A DNA stretch of 64,000 nt, taken from Microbacterium sp. zg-Y1090. Its GTDB lineage: Bacteria; Actinomycetota; Actinomycetes; Actinomycetales; Microbacteriaceae. The number at the start of each line of letters is the position of its first letter. The stretch's first letter is position 1. Below are positions 35,697-45,225 of the stretch, in pieces. Under the pieces are notes generated by a model. That model did not search any database. It was not told the origin of the DNA and saw only the letters and a program-made list of their open reading frames with translations. Location: positions 3,004,414 through 3,068,413 of the forward strand of contig NZ_CP126742.1 of the NCBI RefSeq assembly GCF_030246945.1, in the 5' to 3' direction. A program made the translations under genes and the position numbers.

Positions 35697-36016
35697 GCGG
35701 CGTATGCGGCAGCGCCGAGCGCGTGTGCTCCCATATGCGCGACCCCGGCAGCTTGACCGGCGGCCCACGCGGCGGCCTTCGCCGCCGGCGACGTCACGGC
35801 CTGAGATGCCCGACCCGCGACGAAGCGTCGGCGTATCTCACCTGAGGCATCGAGCGTGCCTGCGGCGAACGCACGCGCCCGAGCGATGCCGTCGCGTGGA
35901 CGGTCGTCATCGGGCGCCTCGGACTCGAAGAGGAAGAGCACTCGCTCGGCACAGTCCGCCGCCCACGCCGCCACCAGTCGGCGGTCGGACTCGCTCAGTG
36001 CCTGCGCGGATGCCAT
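35531..36016 (-). pseudogene. Truncated immunity-like (Imm5-type) protein gene
   Basis: From ATG at 36016 (AAGGGTGTCGGA upstream) about 107 codons look like actinobacterial 'putative immunity protein' sequences: SDRRLVAAWAADCAERVLFLFE, then AAWAAGQAAGVAHMGAHALGAAAYAA. After about position 35697 the sequence is unrelated, most likely the end of the IS110 element, and the frame runs on to a stop at 35531. The family's C-terminus (EEIRWQL...) is found 2 kb away in the chimeric fragment. The gene is probably inactivated by the insertion. Confidence 0.65.
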
Positions 36017-36193
36017 TCCGACACCCTTGCACGATCCTCTGACGCCGCTCTCACGAACCGCGAAGCCGCTACTCGACGCCCGCGTCAACGTGCGCTCGTG
36101 ACCGCGCAGCATCCGGTGGGTCACCTGACCGATCTGCGCGAAGGCTCCGATGGACAACATGTCTCAGTTCTCTCGCCTTCCACAGTGTCAGGG

Positions 36194-36997
36194 TCAAGTA
36201 TCCCCTCTGGTCTGCGCCGGGAGCGGTCGCGATCCCCCACTGCACGCTTGCGTTCTCGGCTCGAGCGATCTCTGGGCTCCATGCGGGCTCGCGTCGACGT
36301 GTCCGCGCCAGGTGACGATCGAGCGGGCTGCGCCCTCGTCGATTCCTGCGTGACGGAACCAACCGTCCACATCGAGCTGCCGATACATCTCGCGAAACGC
36401 CGACTCCGGCGTATGACCGAACGCCGCGAGCACCCCGAGACGCTCCTCGACATCGAAGGACCGACGATGAAGCGCGGTCATCGCGTCAGCGTTCGCGAAC
36501 GAGAGAAGGTAGTCGGCGACCGCGGCATCCTCGCTGACGCCGGTCGCCTTGAGCAGGAAGGCGGCGACGAGCCCTGTTCGGTCCCAGCCGGCTCCGCAGT
36601 GAAACAGGACCGCTCCCGCGGGGGCTGACGCGATGGCCTGTACGACCTGCGCAAGCCGATGCGGCAGCTGTTGCAGGTGAGCGGCGTAGTACAGCGGCGT
36701 TCCCCACCGCCCGTCCGCCTCGAATGGCTCCCAGAAGTCGCGTTCATCACCGTCGAGATCGACGCGCACCAGGAGCATGTCGTCGGGTACGGCGCCGGTG
36801 GCCTCTTCCGGCCGCCGCAGGTCGATGACGGTACGCACCCCGTGACCTCGCAGGACAGCCCACCCGGATTCGCCCAGACGGTCCAGCATCTCGGCGCGAA
36901 CGAACACGCCCGTCGGAGTCAGCGAACCATCGCTGCGCTCCATGCCACCGAGGTCGCGTGCGTTGGCAAGCCCGTCCACTGAGAGAGCCGTAGGCAT
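36194..36997 (-). CDS. Tyrosine-protein phosphatase (dual-specificity-like)
   Basis: 267 residues. The P-loop HCGAGWDRTG places the catalytic cysteine at residue 134 and the arginine at 140. Earlier motifs NARDLGG and VRTVIDLRRPEE match the Y_phosphatase3/IphP group, which removes phosphate from phosphotyrosine or phosphoinositides. The C-terminal ~40 residues (after IVTWRGHV) are not conserved and may be altered sequence. It is unrelated to the low-molecular-weight phosphatase at 4227. Confidence 0.85.
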   Translation of the reverse strand: MPTALSVDGLANARDLGGMERSDGSLTPTGVFVRAEMLDRLGESGWAVLRGHGVRTVIDLRRPEEATGAVPDDMLLVRVDLDGDERDFWEPFEADGRWGTPLYYAAHLQQLPHRLAQVVQAIASAPAGAVLFHCGAGWDRTGLVAAFLLKATGVSEDAAVADYLLSFANADAMTALHRRSFDVEERLGVLAAFGHTPESAFREMYRQLDVDGWFRHAGIDEGAARSIVTWRGHVDASPHGAQRSLEPRTQACSGGSRPLPAQTRGDT

Positions 36998-37111
36998 GCG
37001 GCCAGCCTCTCACGCATGAGAGCGCCGACCGGGAAGGTCTCCCTCCACACCACGCGGTCATGGCGTCGGGCGAGACCCGGGAGGCTGAGAGGCACGGGCA
37101 AGCGCCGTCCG

Positions 37112-38473
<1,362 letters not shown>

Positions 38474-38556
38474 GCGTGCGTACCTCCGTCGATTCGGGTC
38501 TGTCGGGGTGGGACGATCTCACGCTAGACACGGCCACCGACACCTGCAACCAAGCC

Positions 38557-38753
38557 TGTGGATAACTCTGTGGAGAGTCTGCGCGAAACGCCGCCCACCC
38601 TGTGCACAACCCCTGTGGAAAACGCCCGGGATCCGCAAAAAGCACAGATGCGTTTTCCGGGACGACCAGGGAATAATTCCTCCACAGCCTGTGGATGGGA
38701 TTGTGGTTGAAGTGGATGTTGAAGGTTGGGGACGGAGCCGTACGTTATGCACA
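38557..38753. promoter_or_regulatory. Cluster of DnaA-box-like sites upstream of dnaB
   Basis: A perfect DnaA box is present in the complement orientation (TGTGGATAA at 38557-38565). Related 9-mers follow: TGTGGAGAG (38569), TGTGCACAA (38601), TGTGGAAAA (38614), and TTATGCACA (38745). A perfect palindrome TCCACAG-C-CTGTGGA lies at 38681-38695. This stretch is A/T-rich compared with its flanks. It could place dnaB under DnaA control or titrate DnaA. Confidence 0.5.
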
Positions 38754-38783
38754 GTTCGGAGGATCCCGCCACCCGGTGAAACG

Positions 38784-38818
38784 ACGGATGCCGCGGACCT
38801 GAGGTCCACGGCATCCGT
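38784..38818 (-). terminator. Probable terminator after rplI
   Basis: A near-perfect stem with ACGGATGCCG paired to CGGCATCCGT, continued by GGAC/GTCC after one mismatch. On the minus strand it follows rplI (stop at 38854) and is followed by CGTCGTTTC, a weak T-rich end. Confidence 0.6.
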
Positions 38819-38853
38819 GTCGTTCACACGCCCCAGGGGGCGCTTCACCGCCC

Positions 38854-39306
38854 TTACTTGGCGGCGACCACCTGCAGGGTGATCACGGCGGTGAGGTCGT
38901 CACGCAGGCGGATCGTCGCCTCGTGCTCGCCCACAGCCTTGATCGGCGAGGTGATGTGGATCTTGCGCTTGTCCAGGTCGCCCAGACCGGCGGCCTTGAC
39001 CGCGTCCGCGACGTCACCGGTCTTGACCGAACCGAAGAGGCGACCCTCGTTGCCGGCCTTGACGGCCAGACGAACCTTGGTCGACTCGAGCGAGTTCTTC
39101 AGGGCCACGGCCTCTTCGTGGTCGTGGATCGCGCGCGACTCGCGGGCGGCGCGGATGGACGCCACCTGCTTCTCGCCACCGCGGGTCCACGCCACTGCGA
39201 AGCCCTGGGGGATGAGGTAGTTGCGGGCGAACCCGTTCTTGACCTCGATCACGTCGCCGGCGCTTCCGAGCCCGGCGACCTCATTCGTGAGAATCAGCTT
39301 TGCCAT
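38854..39306 (-). CDS. rplI: 50S ribosomal protein L9
   Basis: 150 residues. The N-terminal domain starts [31 protein letters not shown], the signature of L9, and the C-terminal RNA-binding domain follows a long helix ([41 protein letters not shown]). It binds 23S rRNA. Last gene of the rpsF-ssb-rpsR-rplI block; the gap to rpsR is 11 bp. Confidence 0.97.
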   Translation of the reverse strand: MAKLILTNEVAGLGSAGDVIEVKNGFARNYLIPQGFAVAWTRGGEKQVASIRAARESRAIHDHEEAVALKNSLESTKVRLAVKAGNEGRLFGSVKTGDVADAVKAAGLGDLDKRKIHITSPIKAVGEHEATIRLRDDLTAVITLQVVAAK

Positions 39307-39317
39307 GTCGGGACCCC

Positions 39318-39572
39318 TTAACGGCCAGCGCCGGCGTAAGGCAGGAGCGCCATTTCACGGGCGTTCTTGATCGCCTTGGCGATCAGACGCTGCTCCTGCA
39401 CCGAGACACCGGTGATACGGCGGGCGCGGATCTTCCCACGCTCCGAGATGAACTTGCGAAGAGTGGCGACGTCCTTGTAATCAATGACGCCGACACGGAT
39501 CGCCTTCGCGGGAGCAGCGTTCTTCGCGCCCTTCCGCGGCTTGCGGCGGTCGCCGCTCGACTTTCCAGCCAT
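39318..39572 (-). CDS. rpsR: 30S ribosomal protein S18
   Basis: 84 residues. The core [53 protein letters not shown] is the S18 signature. The N-terminus lacks the cysteine zinc-ligand pattern, so it is a zinc-independent (C-minus) version. It sits between ssb and rplI. Confidence 0.97.
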   Translation of the reverse strand: MAGKSSGDRRKPRKGAKNAAPAKAIRVGVIDYKDVATLRKFISERGKIRARRITGVSVQEQRLIAKAIKNAREMALLPYAGAGR

Positions 39573-39608
39573 GGTTTTTCCTTAGAGAGAGTTGGTTGAT
39601 CCGAGAGA

Positions 39609-40121
39609 TCAGAACGGAGTGTCGTCGCCGTAAGCGCCGGGGGCGCTCCAGGCGTCGGGGCTCGCCGAACCCGGCGTGGCCCACGGCTCGTCGGCGACCT
39701 GGGGGCGGGACTGCTGCCCGCCACCGCCGCCGCCGGCGTTTCCGCCACCACCGCTGCTGCTGGTGCGCGTCACCTGAGCGGTGGCGTATCGCAGCGAGGG
39801 ACCGATCTCGTCGACCTCGAGTTCGATGGAGACCCGGTTCTGGCCCTCACGGTCCTGGTAGGACCGCTGCTTGAGCCGGCCGGTCGCGATGACCCGCATG
39901 CCCTTGGTGAGGGAACCGGCCACGTGCTCGGCGAAATCCCGCCAGACACTCGCGCGGAGGAACAGCGCTTCGCCGTCCTTCCACTCGTTGGCCTGACGGT
40001 CGAAGGTGCGCGGCGTCGACGCGATCGTGAAGTTCGCGACGGGCAGCCCGCTCTGCGTGTAACGCAGCTCGGGGTCTGCCGTGAGGTTTCCCACAACGGT
40101 GATGATCGTCTCGCCGGCCAT
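39609..40121 (-). CDS. ssb: Single-stranded DNA-binding protein
   Basis: 170 residues. An OB-fold domain (residues ~1-110, [33 protein letters not shown]) is followed by a Gly-rich linker ([20 protein letters not shown]) and the acidic tail ending DDTPF, which recruits partner proteins. It lies between rpsF and rpsR, the standard actinobacterial place for the essential replication SSB. Confidence 0.97.
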   Translation of the reverse strand: MAGETIITVVGNLTADPELRYTQSGLPVANFTIASTPRTFDRQANEWKDGEALFLRASVWRDFAEHVAGSLTKGMRVIATGRLKQRSYQDREGQNRVSIELEVDEIGPSLRYATAQVTRTSSSGGGGNAGGGGGGQQSRPQVADEPWATPGSASPDAWSAPGAYGDDTPF

Positions 40122-40126
40122 CGTCG

Positions 40127-40510
40127 TTACGCCTTCGCAGCCTTCGCGGGCGCGGCAGCCTTGCGGGCGGCCTTCGCGTCGGAACGCTCCTTCTCGGCGG
40201 CGACCATGGCCATGGCCTCTTCAGCGCGGAGGATCTTGGTGCGCATGATCTGCTCGTTCAGCTTCAGCTGACGGTCGAGCTCCTGCGCGGACTCGCTGGT
40301 CGCGGTGAAGTTGACGACGGCGTAGACGCCCTCGGTCTTCTTCTGGATCTCGTATGCGAGACGGCGGCGACCCCAGATGTCGACGTTGTCGACAGTGCCA
40401 CCACCGTTGGTGATGACCTTGAGGAACTTCTCAAGGTTCGTGGCGACAAGGCGCTCGTCGATCTCGGGGTTGAGGATCACCATCAGTTCGTACTGGTGGA
40501 TGTGCGTCAC
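40127..40510 (-). CDS. rpsF: 30S ribosomal protein S6
   Basis: 127 residues from GTG at 40510 with a perfect AAGGAGGTGG upstream. The S6 fold is evident: [56 protein letters not shown]. The C-terminal 20 residues are Lys/Ala-rich. First gene of the block that continues into ssb, rpsR and rplI. Confidence 0.97.
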   Translation of the reverse strand: MTHIHQYELMVILNPEIDERLVATNLEKFLKVITNGGGTVDNVDIWGRRRLAYEIQKKTEGVYAVVNFTATSESAQELDRQLKLNEQIMRTKILRAEEAMAMVAAEKERSDAKAARKAAAPAKAAKA

Positions 40511-40540
40511 TGACCCACCTCCTTCGGACTAGAACGGCTC

Positions 40541-40555
40541 CCGGGCATTTCCCGG
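40541..40555 (-). promoter_or_regulatory. Leader hairpin before rpsF (possible S6:S18 site)
   Basis: In the rpsF leader, CCGGG (40541-40545) pairs with CCCGG (40551-40555) around a 5-base loop, about 15 bases upstream of the ribosome-binding site. Ribosomal S6:S18 represses its own mRNA through a leader hairpin in many bacteria. I cannot confirm the conserved bulge, so this stays a candidate. A TAGACT -10-like hexamer lies further upstream near 40622. Confidence 0.3.
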
Positions 40556-40721
40556 AAGCAGGAGGGTGTGTGCACGTGCCCGTTCTCACACGCACAGGGG
40601 CGCGACAGACGGGCAACCACGACAGTCTAGCGGACGGGGGCGCGTCCTCGACAATCCGCGGTTCCCGGTAGCGTGACGGCATGCAGCGCACCGCCGACGA
40701 CGCGAACCGGAGAATCCCGCG

Positions 40722-41900
40722 ATGAGCGCGCGATTCGATCCCCGCCCCCTCACGGATCCGGCTGACCGTGGGGCGATCGCGGCGCACAGGCGACACCTCT
40801 CGGCGACCGGTCGGATATCGGGGAGCCCGAACGTCCAGACGATCGCCGCCCTCGTCGTCGTGGGTGTGTTCGGGTTCAGCATCGTCGGCTCGATGGGCAG
40901 CATGTTCGTCGGCTTCGCCTCTGTCGGGGGCGGAGTGTTCGGGCTCCTCGCCTTCGTGCCGGTGCTGTTCATCGTGGTCGTCGCCGCCGTGGTCGCCGTG
41001 GTGGTGGTGCGCTCCCTGCGCGGGCAGGGAGAGCGCGCCTACCGCCTCGACCGCTTCGCCGCCGCCAACGGCATGACCTGGCATCCGGAGCTCAAGACCC
41101 CGCCCCTGCCCGGGATGATCTTCCACCAGGGACGCAGCCGGGTGGCGTCCGACCTGGTGCGGGGGGAGCACCCGCGCTTCGTGGAGTTCGCGAACTACCG
41201 GTACACGACCGGGTCGGGCAAGAACAGCACCACCCACCGCTGGGGCTACATCGCCATCAAGCTGTCGACCCCGCTGCCGCACATCGTGCTGGATGCCGTC
41301 GGCAACAACGGCCTGTTCGGCTCGAACCTGCCCGCCAGCTTCGACAAGGATCAGCTGCTCAGCCTGGAGGGCGACTTCGACCGCTACTTCCGGCTCTACT
41401 GCCCGCAGGGCTACGAGCGGGACGCGCTCTACCTGTTCACGCCCGACATCATGGCGCGGCTCATCGACAGCGCCGCGGAGCTCGACGTCGAGATCGTCGA
41501 CGACTGGCTCTTCCTCTACGCCCGGCGTGACTTCTGCACGCTCGACCCCCGCATGTGGGCGTGGCTGTTCTCTGTCGTGGGCGCGATGCTCGACAAGCTG
41601 GCCCAGTGGGAGCGCTGGCGCGACGACCGGCTGGCGACCGCGGCGTCGCTGCCGGCCGCTGCGGCACCCACCCCGGCGGGGGCGGCGCCCGCGGCCCAGG
41701 CCGCCGTCGGCGGGGCCGAGACCCTGCCGTTCACTCCGCCGACCGAGTCCCTGCGCCCGCCGGCCGGGGTCGCGCAGCAGGGACGGCGCCTGCAACAGCG
41801 CGTGCCGTGGGGCGCCATCATCGTGGCCGGGGTGTTCCTGGTGCTGTGGCTGGGTATGCAGACCGGCATGTTCGGCCTGTTCGGCCTGCTGAGTCGCTGA
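40722..41900 (+). CDS. Membrane protein with DUF3137-like core (paralog 1)
   Basis: 392 residues. Two membrane helices at about residues 43-100, a soluble domain (~110-300), a Pro/Ala-rich linker, then a last helix near the C-terminus. The soluble domain has YTTGSGKNSTTHRWGYIAIK, LSLEGDFDRYFRLYCP and DALYLFTPDIMARLI, which resembles DUF3137. The function is unknown. A closely similar gene follows 16 bp downstream, so this is a tandem duplication. Confidence 0.7.
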   Translation: MSARFDPRPLTDPADRGAIAAHRRHLSATGRISGSPNVQTIAALVVVGVFGFSIVGSMGSMFVGFASVGGGVFGLLAFVPVLFIVVVAAVVAVVVVRSLRGQGERAYRLDRFAAANGMTWHPELKTPPLPGMIFHQGRSRVASDLVRGEHPRFVEFANYRYTTGSGKNSTTHRWGYIAIKLSTPLPHIVLDAVGNNGLFGSNLPASFDKDQLLSLEGDFDRYFRLYCPQGYERDALYLFTPDIMARLIDSAAELDVEIVDDWLFLYARRDFCTLDPRMWAWLFSVVGAMLDKLAQWERWRDDRLATAASLPAAAAPTPAGAAPAAQAAVGGAETLPFTPPTESLRPPAGVAQQGRRLQQRVPWGAIIVAGVFLVLWLGMQTGMFGLFGLLSR

Positions 41901-41916
41901 CCCGGTGCCCGGCCGC

Positions 41917-43044
41917 ATGAGCGACCCGACGGCATCCACGCCCTTCGACCCGGGAGCCTTGACCGAGCGCGTGAAACGCGCTGACGTGCGTGCGTTCGCG
42001 AGAGAGCTGCGCGCGTCGGGCCGCGCCGAGAACGCGGTGGTGTCGAGCATCGTCGCCGTCGTGCTGGTCGTGGTGTTCTCCGCGGGCATGATGGTGATCG
42101 GGACGCTGTCCGATGCGCGATCGCTCGCCTCGGGCCTCTCTGCCCTGTCCGAACTCGGCCCCTTCGTCATGGTGCTCCTGGCCGGAGGCCTGGCCTACCT
42201 GGTCTCGGTGCTCATCTCGCAGTCGCGTGCGGCCACGCGTCGGTACCGGCTCGACCGCTTCGCCCGTGCGAACGGGATGCGCTACCTGCCGCAGGTGCGC
42301 AGCACGGCGCTGCCGGGGATGATCTTCGGGGTCGGCTCCTACCGCGAGAGCTTCGACGTGGTGCGCGCCGAGAGGCCGCGCCGTGTCGAGTTCGCGAACT
42401 ACGTCTACACGACCGGCTCCGGCAAGCATCGCCGGACCCACCGCTGGGGGTACGTCGCGGTGAAGATCGACAACCGGCTCCCCCACATCGTGCTGGATGC
42501 GACCGGCAACAACAGCCTGTTCGGCTCCAACCTGCCCACGTTGTACAAGAAGGAGCAGCGGCTCAGCCTCGAGGGCGACTTCGACCGCTACTTCGCGCTC
42601 TACTGCCCCGAGGGGTACGAGCGGGACGCCCTGTACCTGTTCACCCCCGACGTCATGGCGAGGTTCATCGACAACGCGGCAGAACTCGACGTCGAGATCG
42701 TGGATGACTGGCTGCTCATGTACACCAAGCGCAAGGTGAGCACGACCGACCCGGCCACCTGGGAGTGGCTCTTCGGGGCGGTCGACGCCGTGCTCGACAA
42801 GCTCGGGCAGTGGGAGCGTTGGCGTGATGAGCGGCTGGTCGTCGGCGGCGGGCGCGCGGCATACGCCGGCGCGCGCGGCGACAGGACCGCGGCATCCCGG
42901 CCCGTGACCTCACCCCCGGGGCTGCGGCGCCCCCCTCGCGGGGTGGCCCCGGAGGGCCGCCGCCTCGCGACGCGCTTCCCGTGGCTGATCTCCGGGCTGG
43001 TCCTCGCGGCGCTGGCGCTCACGTGGCTGCTGGACCTCCCGTAG
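41917..43044 (+). CDS. Membrane protein with DUF3137-like core (paralog 2)
   Basis: 375 residues from ATG at 41917; a GTG at 41905 is in frame, and neither has a strong ribosome site. It shares the layout and most of the core of the preceding gene (YTTGSGKHRRTHRWGYVAVK, LSLEGDFDRYFALYCP, LYLFTPDVMARFI), with a divergent N-terminus and linker. Two membrane segments at ~45-105 and one at the C-terminus. The conserved core suggests a shared function under selection. Confidence 0.7.
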   Translation: MSDPTASTPFDPGALTERVKRADVRAFARELRASGRAENAVVSSIVAVVLVVVFSAGMMVIGTLSDARSLASGLSALSELGPFVMVLLAGGLAYLVSVLISQSRAATRRYRLDRFARANGMRYLPQVRSTALPGMIFGVGSYRESFDVVRAERPRRVEFANYVYTTGSGKHRRTHRWGYVAVKIDNRLPHIVLDATGNNSLFGSNLPTLYKKEQRLSLEGDFDRYFALYCPEGYERDALYLFTPDVMARFIDNAAELDVEIVDDWLLMYTKRKVSTTDPATWEWLFGAVDAVLDKLGQWERWRDERLVVGGGRAAYAGARGDRTAASRPVTSPPGLRRPPRGVAPEGRRLATRFPWLISGLVLAALALTWLLDLP

Positions 43045-43073
43045 CCGTTCGCGCTCCGCGCCCGCTGCCCGAT

Positions 43074-43146
43074 CGCTGAGACCGCATCCGGCGGGTGAGA
43101 CCGTGGGTGACAACCGCTGTCTCAGTCGCCAGATGCAGTCTCACGG
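43074..43146. repeat. 73-bp palindromic repeat, copy A
   Basis: Contains two direct TGAGAC copies followed by two inverted GTCTCA copies, giving hairpin arms of about 26 bases around CGTGGGTGACAACCGCT. It lies between convergent genes. A second copy, the same length and about 86% identical by my alignment, is at 46653-46725. Confidence 0.8.
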
Positions 43147-43178
43147 CGTCGGCACCGGCGTCGGCACCGGCTGACGGA

Positions 43179-43568
43179 CTACGCCGGGGCGAGGCCGAAG
43201 TGGGCGAGCTCGGGGCCGGTGAGCATGCGGGAGCGCACGATGAACCGCATCCCTGTCGGGGATTCGACCGAGAACCCCGCGCCCCGACCCGGCACCACGT
43301 CGATGGTCAGGTGGGTGTACTTCCAGTACTCGAACTGCGCCTCGGAGATGAACACCTCGATCGGGTCGTCCCGTCCGACCTCGAGCGAGGCGAGGTGCAC
43401 ATCGCTCGGCCCGGTGAGGAACATCCCGACCGGAAAGCACATCGGCGCGCTGCCGTCGCAGCATCCGCCCGACTGATGGAACATCAGCGGCCCGTGCTGC
43501 GCCGTCAGGTCGCGCAGCAGGGCGGCCGCGGCATCCGTCACGGCCACCCTGCTGAACGTGGTCTCCAT
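43179..43568 (-). CDS. DUF779-family protein linked to aldehyde dehydrogenase
   Basis: 129 residues. The conserved motif SGGCCDGSAPMC, with four cysteine-rich positions in the N-terminal third, and the segment FEYWKYTHLTIDVVPGRGAGFS are DUF779 hallmarks. Genes of this family sit next to acetaldehyde-type aldehyde dehydrogenases in many bacteria, and the order here (aldehyde dehydrogenase, then DUF779 with one base between stop and start) fits. Its role is unknown; the cysteines suggest metal binding. Confidence 0.85.
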   Translation of the reverse strand: METTFSRVAVTDAAAALLRDLTAQHGPLMFHQSGGCCDGSAPMCFPVGMFLTGPSDVHLASLEVGRDDPIEVFISEAQFEYWKYTHLTIDVVPGRGAGFSVESPTGMRFIVRSRMLTGPELAHFGLAPA

Positions 43569-43569
43569 C

Positions 43570-45120
43570 TCAGAAGAAGCCCATCGGGCCTTCGGCGTAG
43601 GACACCAGCAGGTTCTTGGTCTGCTGGTAGTGGTCCAGCATCTTCAGGTGGTTCTCCCGCCCGATGCCCGACTGCTTGTACCCGCCGAATGCGGCGTGCG
43701 CCGGGTACTGGTGGTAGGTGTTGGTCCACACCCGGCCGGCCTCGATGGCCCGCCCCGCCCGGTAGGCGATGTCGCCCGTGCGGCTCCACACCCCGGCCCC
43801 CAGACCGTAGAGGGAGTCGTTGGCGATCGAGATGCCGTCGTCGAAGTCGTCGAAGCTCGTCACCGAGAGCACCGGCCCGAAGATCTCCTCCTGGAAGATG
43901 CGCATGTCGTTGCTGCCCTCGAACACGGTCGGCGCGACGTAGTAGCCGCCCGTGAGGTCGCCGCCGAGGTCGACGCGCTCCCCGCCGGTGAGCAGCTTCG
44001 CTCCGCCCTGCGTGCCGATGTCGATGTACGACAGGATCTTCTCGAGCTGGTCGTTCGAGGCCTGCGCGCCGATCATCGTCTCGGGGTCGAGGGGGTTCCC
44101 CTGCCGCACCTTCGCGACGCGCTCGAGGCCGTCAGCGAGGAACGAGTCGTAGATCGACCGCTGGATGAGCGCGCGTGACGGGCAGGTGCAGACCTCGCCC
44201 TGGTTCAGCGCGAACATCGTGAAACCCTCGAGTGCCTTGTCGTAGTACGGGTCGTCGGTCACGCGCGCGACATCCTCGAAGAAGATGTTCGGGCTCTTGC
44301 CACCGAGCTCGAGCGTCACGGGGATGAGGTTCTGCGACGCGTACTGCATGATGAGCCGGCCGGTCGTGGTCTCTCCGGTGAACGCGATCTTGCGGATGCG
44401 CTTGTGCGACGCCAGCGGCGCACCGGCCTCGATGCCGAACCCGTTGACGATGTTCACGACGCCCGCCGGCAGCAGGTCGCCGATGATCTCGAAGAGGAAC
44501 AGGATGGATGCCGGCGTCTGCTCGGCCGGCTTCAGCACCACGCAATTGCCCGCGGCCAGGGCGGGGGCAAGCTTCCACGTGGCCATGAGGATGGGGAAGT
44601 TCCACGGGATGATCTGCCCGACCACGCCCAGGGGCTCCTGGAAGTGGTACGCCACGGTGTTCTCGTCGAGCTGGCTGAGCGAGCCCTCCTGCGCGCGCAG
44701 CACCCCGGCGAAGTAGCGGAAGTGATCCACGGCGAGCGGGATGTCGGCGGCGAGCGTCTCGCGGATCGGCTTGCCGTTCTCCCACGTCTCGGCGACCGCG
44801 ATCTTCTCGAGGTTCTCCTCGATGCGGTCGGCGATCTTGTTGAGGATGATCGCCCGCTCGGCGGGGCTGGTGCGACGCCAGTCGGCGAACGCCTTCCAGG
44901 CGACGTCGACGGCACGGTCGATGTCCTCGACGGTGCCGCGGGCGACCTCGGTGAAGGGCTTCCCCGTCACCGGGGTGATGTCCTCGAAGTACTCCCCCTT
45001 GATCGGGTCGACCCACTCGCCCCCGATGTAGTGCCCGTAGCGGGAGCGGTACTCGGCCAGCGAGCCGTGCTCACCGGGGGCGGCGTAGACGCTCGAGACG
45101 CCCTCTTCGACGATCGTCAT
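43570..45120 (-). CDS. NAD-dependent aldehyde dehydrogenase (AcoD/ExaC type)
   Basis: 516 residues from ATG at 45120 (GGAG upstream). Motifs: the Rossmann region [12 protein letters not shown], the general base in LELGGKSPN, and the catalytic cysteine in [13 protein letters not shown]. The CTCPSR variant is typical of the acetaldehyde/chloroacetaldehyde dehydrogenase group paired with DUF779. It oxidises small aldehydes such as acetaldehyde to acids, in ethanol or acetoin use. Confidence 0.92.
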   Translation of the reverse strand: MTIVEEGVSSVYAAPGEHGSLAEYRSRYGHYIGGEWVDPIKGEYFEDITPVTGKPFTEVARGTVEDIDRAVDVAWKAFADWRRTSPAERAIILNKIADRIEENLEKIAVAETWENGKPIRETLAADIPLAVDHFRYFAGVLRAQEGSLSQLDENTVAYHFQEPLGVVGQIIPWNFPILMATWKLAPALAAGNCVVLKPAEQTPASILFLFEIIGDLLPAGVVNIVNGFGIEAGAPLASHKRIRKIAFTGETTTGRLIMQYASQNLIPVTLELGGKSPNIFFEDVARVTDDPYYDKALEGFTMFALNQGEVCTCPSRALIQRSIYDSFLADGLERVAKVRQGNPLDPETMIGAQASNDQLEKILSYIDIGTQGGAKLLTGGERVDLGGDLTGGYYVAPTVFEGSNDMRIFQEEIFGPVLSVTSFDDFDDGISIANDSLYGLGAGVWSRTGDIAYRAGRAIEAGRVWTNTYHQYPAHAAFGGYKQSGIGRENHLKMLDHYQQTKNLLVSYAEGPMGFF

Positions 45121-45225
45121 GTCTGTCTCCTTCGACTGTCCATGGGTGGTGTGCTGCGCGGGCGCGACGACCCTGCTGCTGCCGGGCACGCTACGCCCCG
45201 CGAGGTTGCATCGGGTTGCGCGCGC

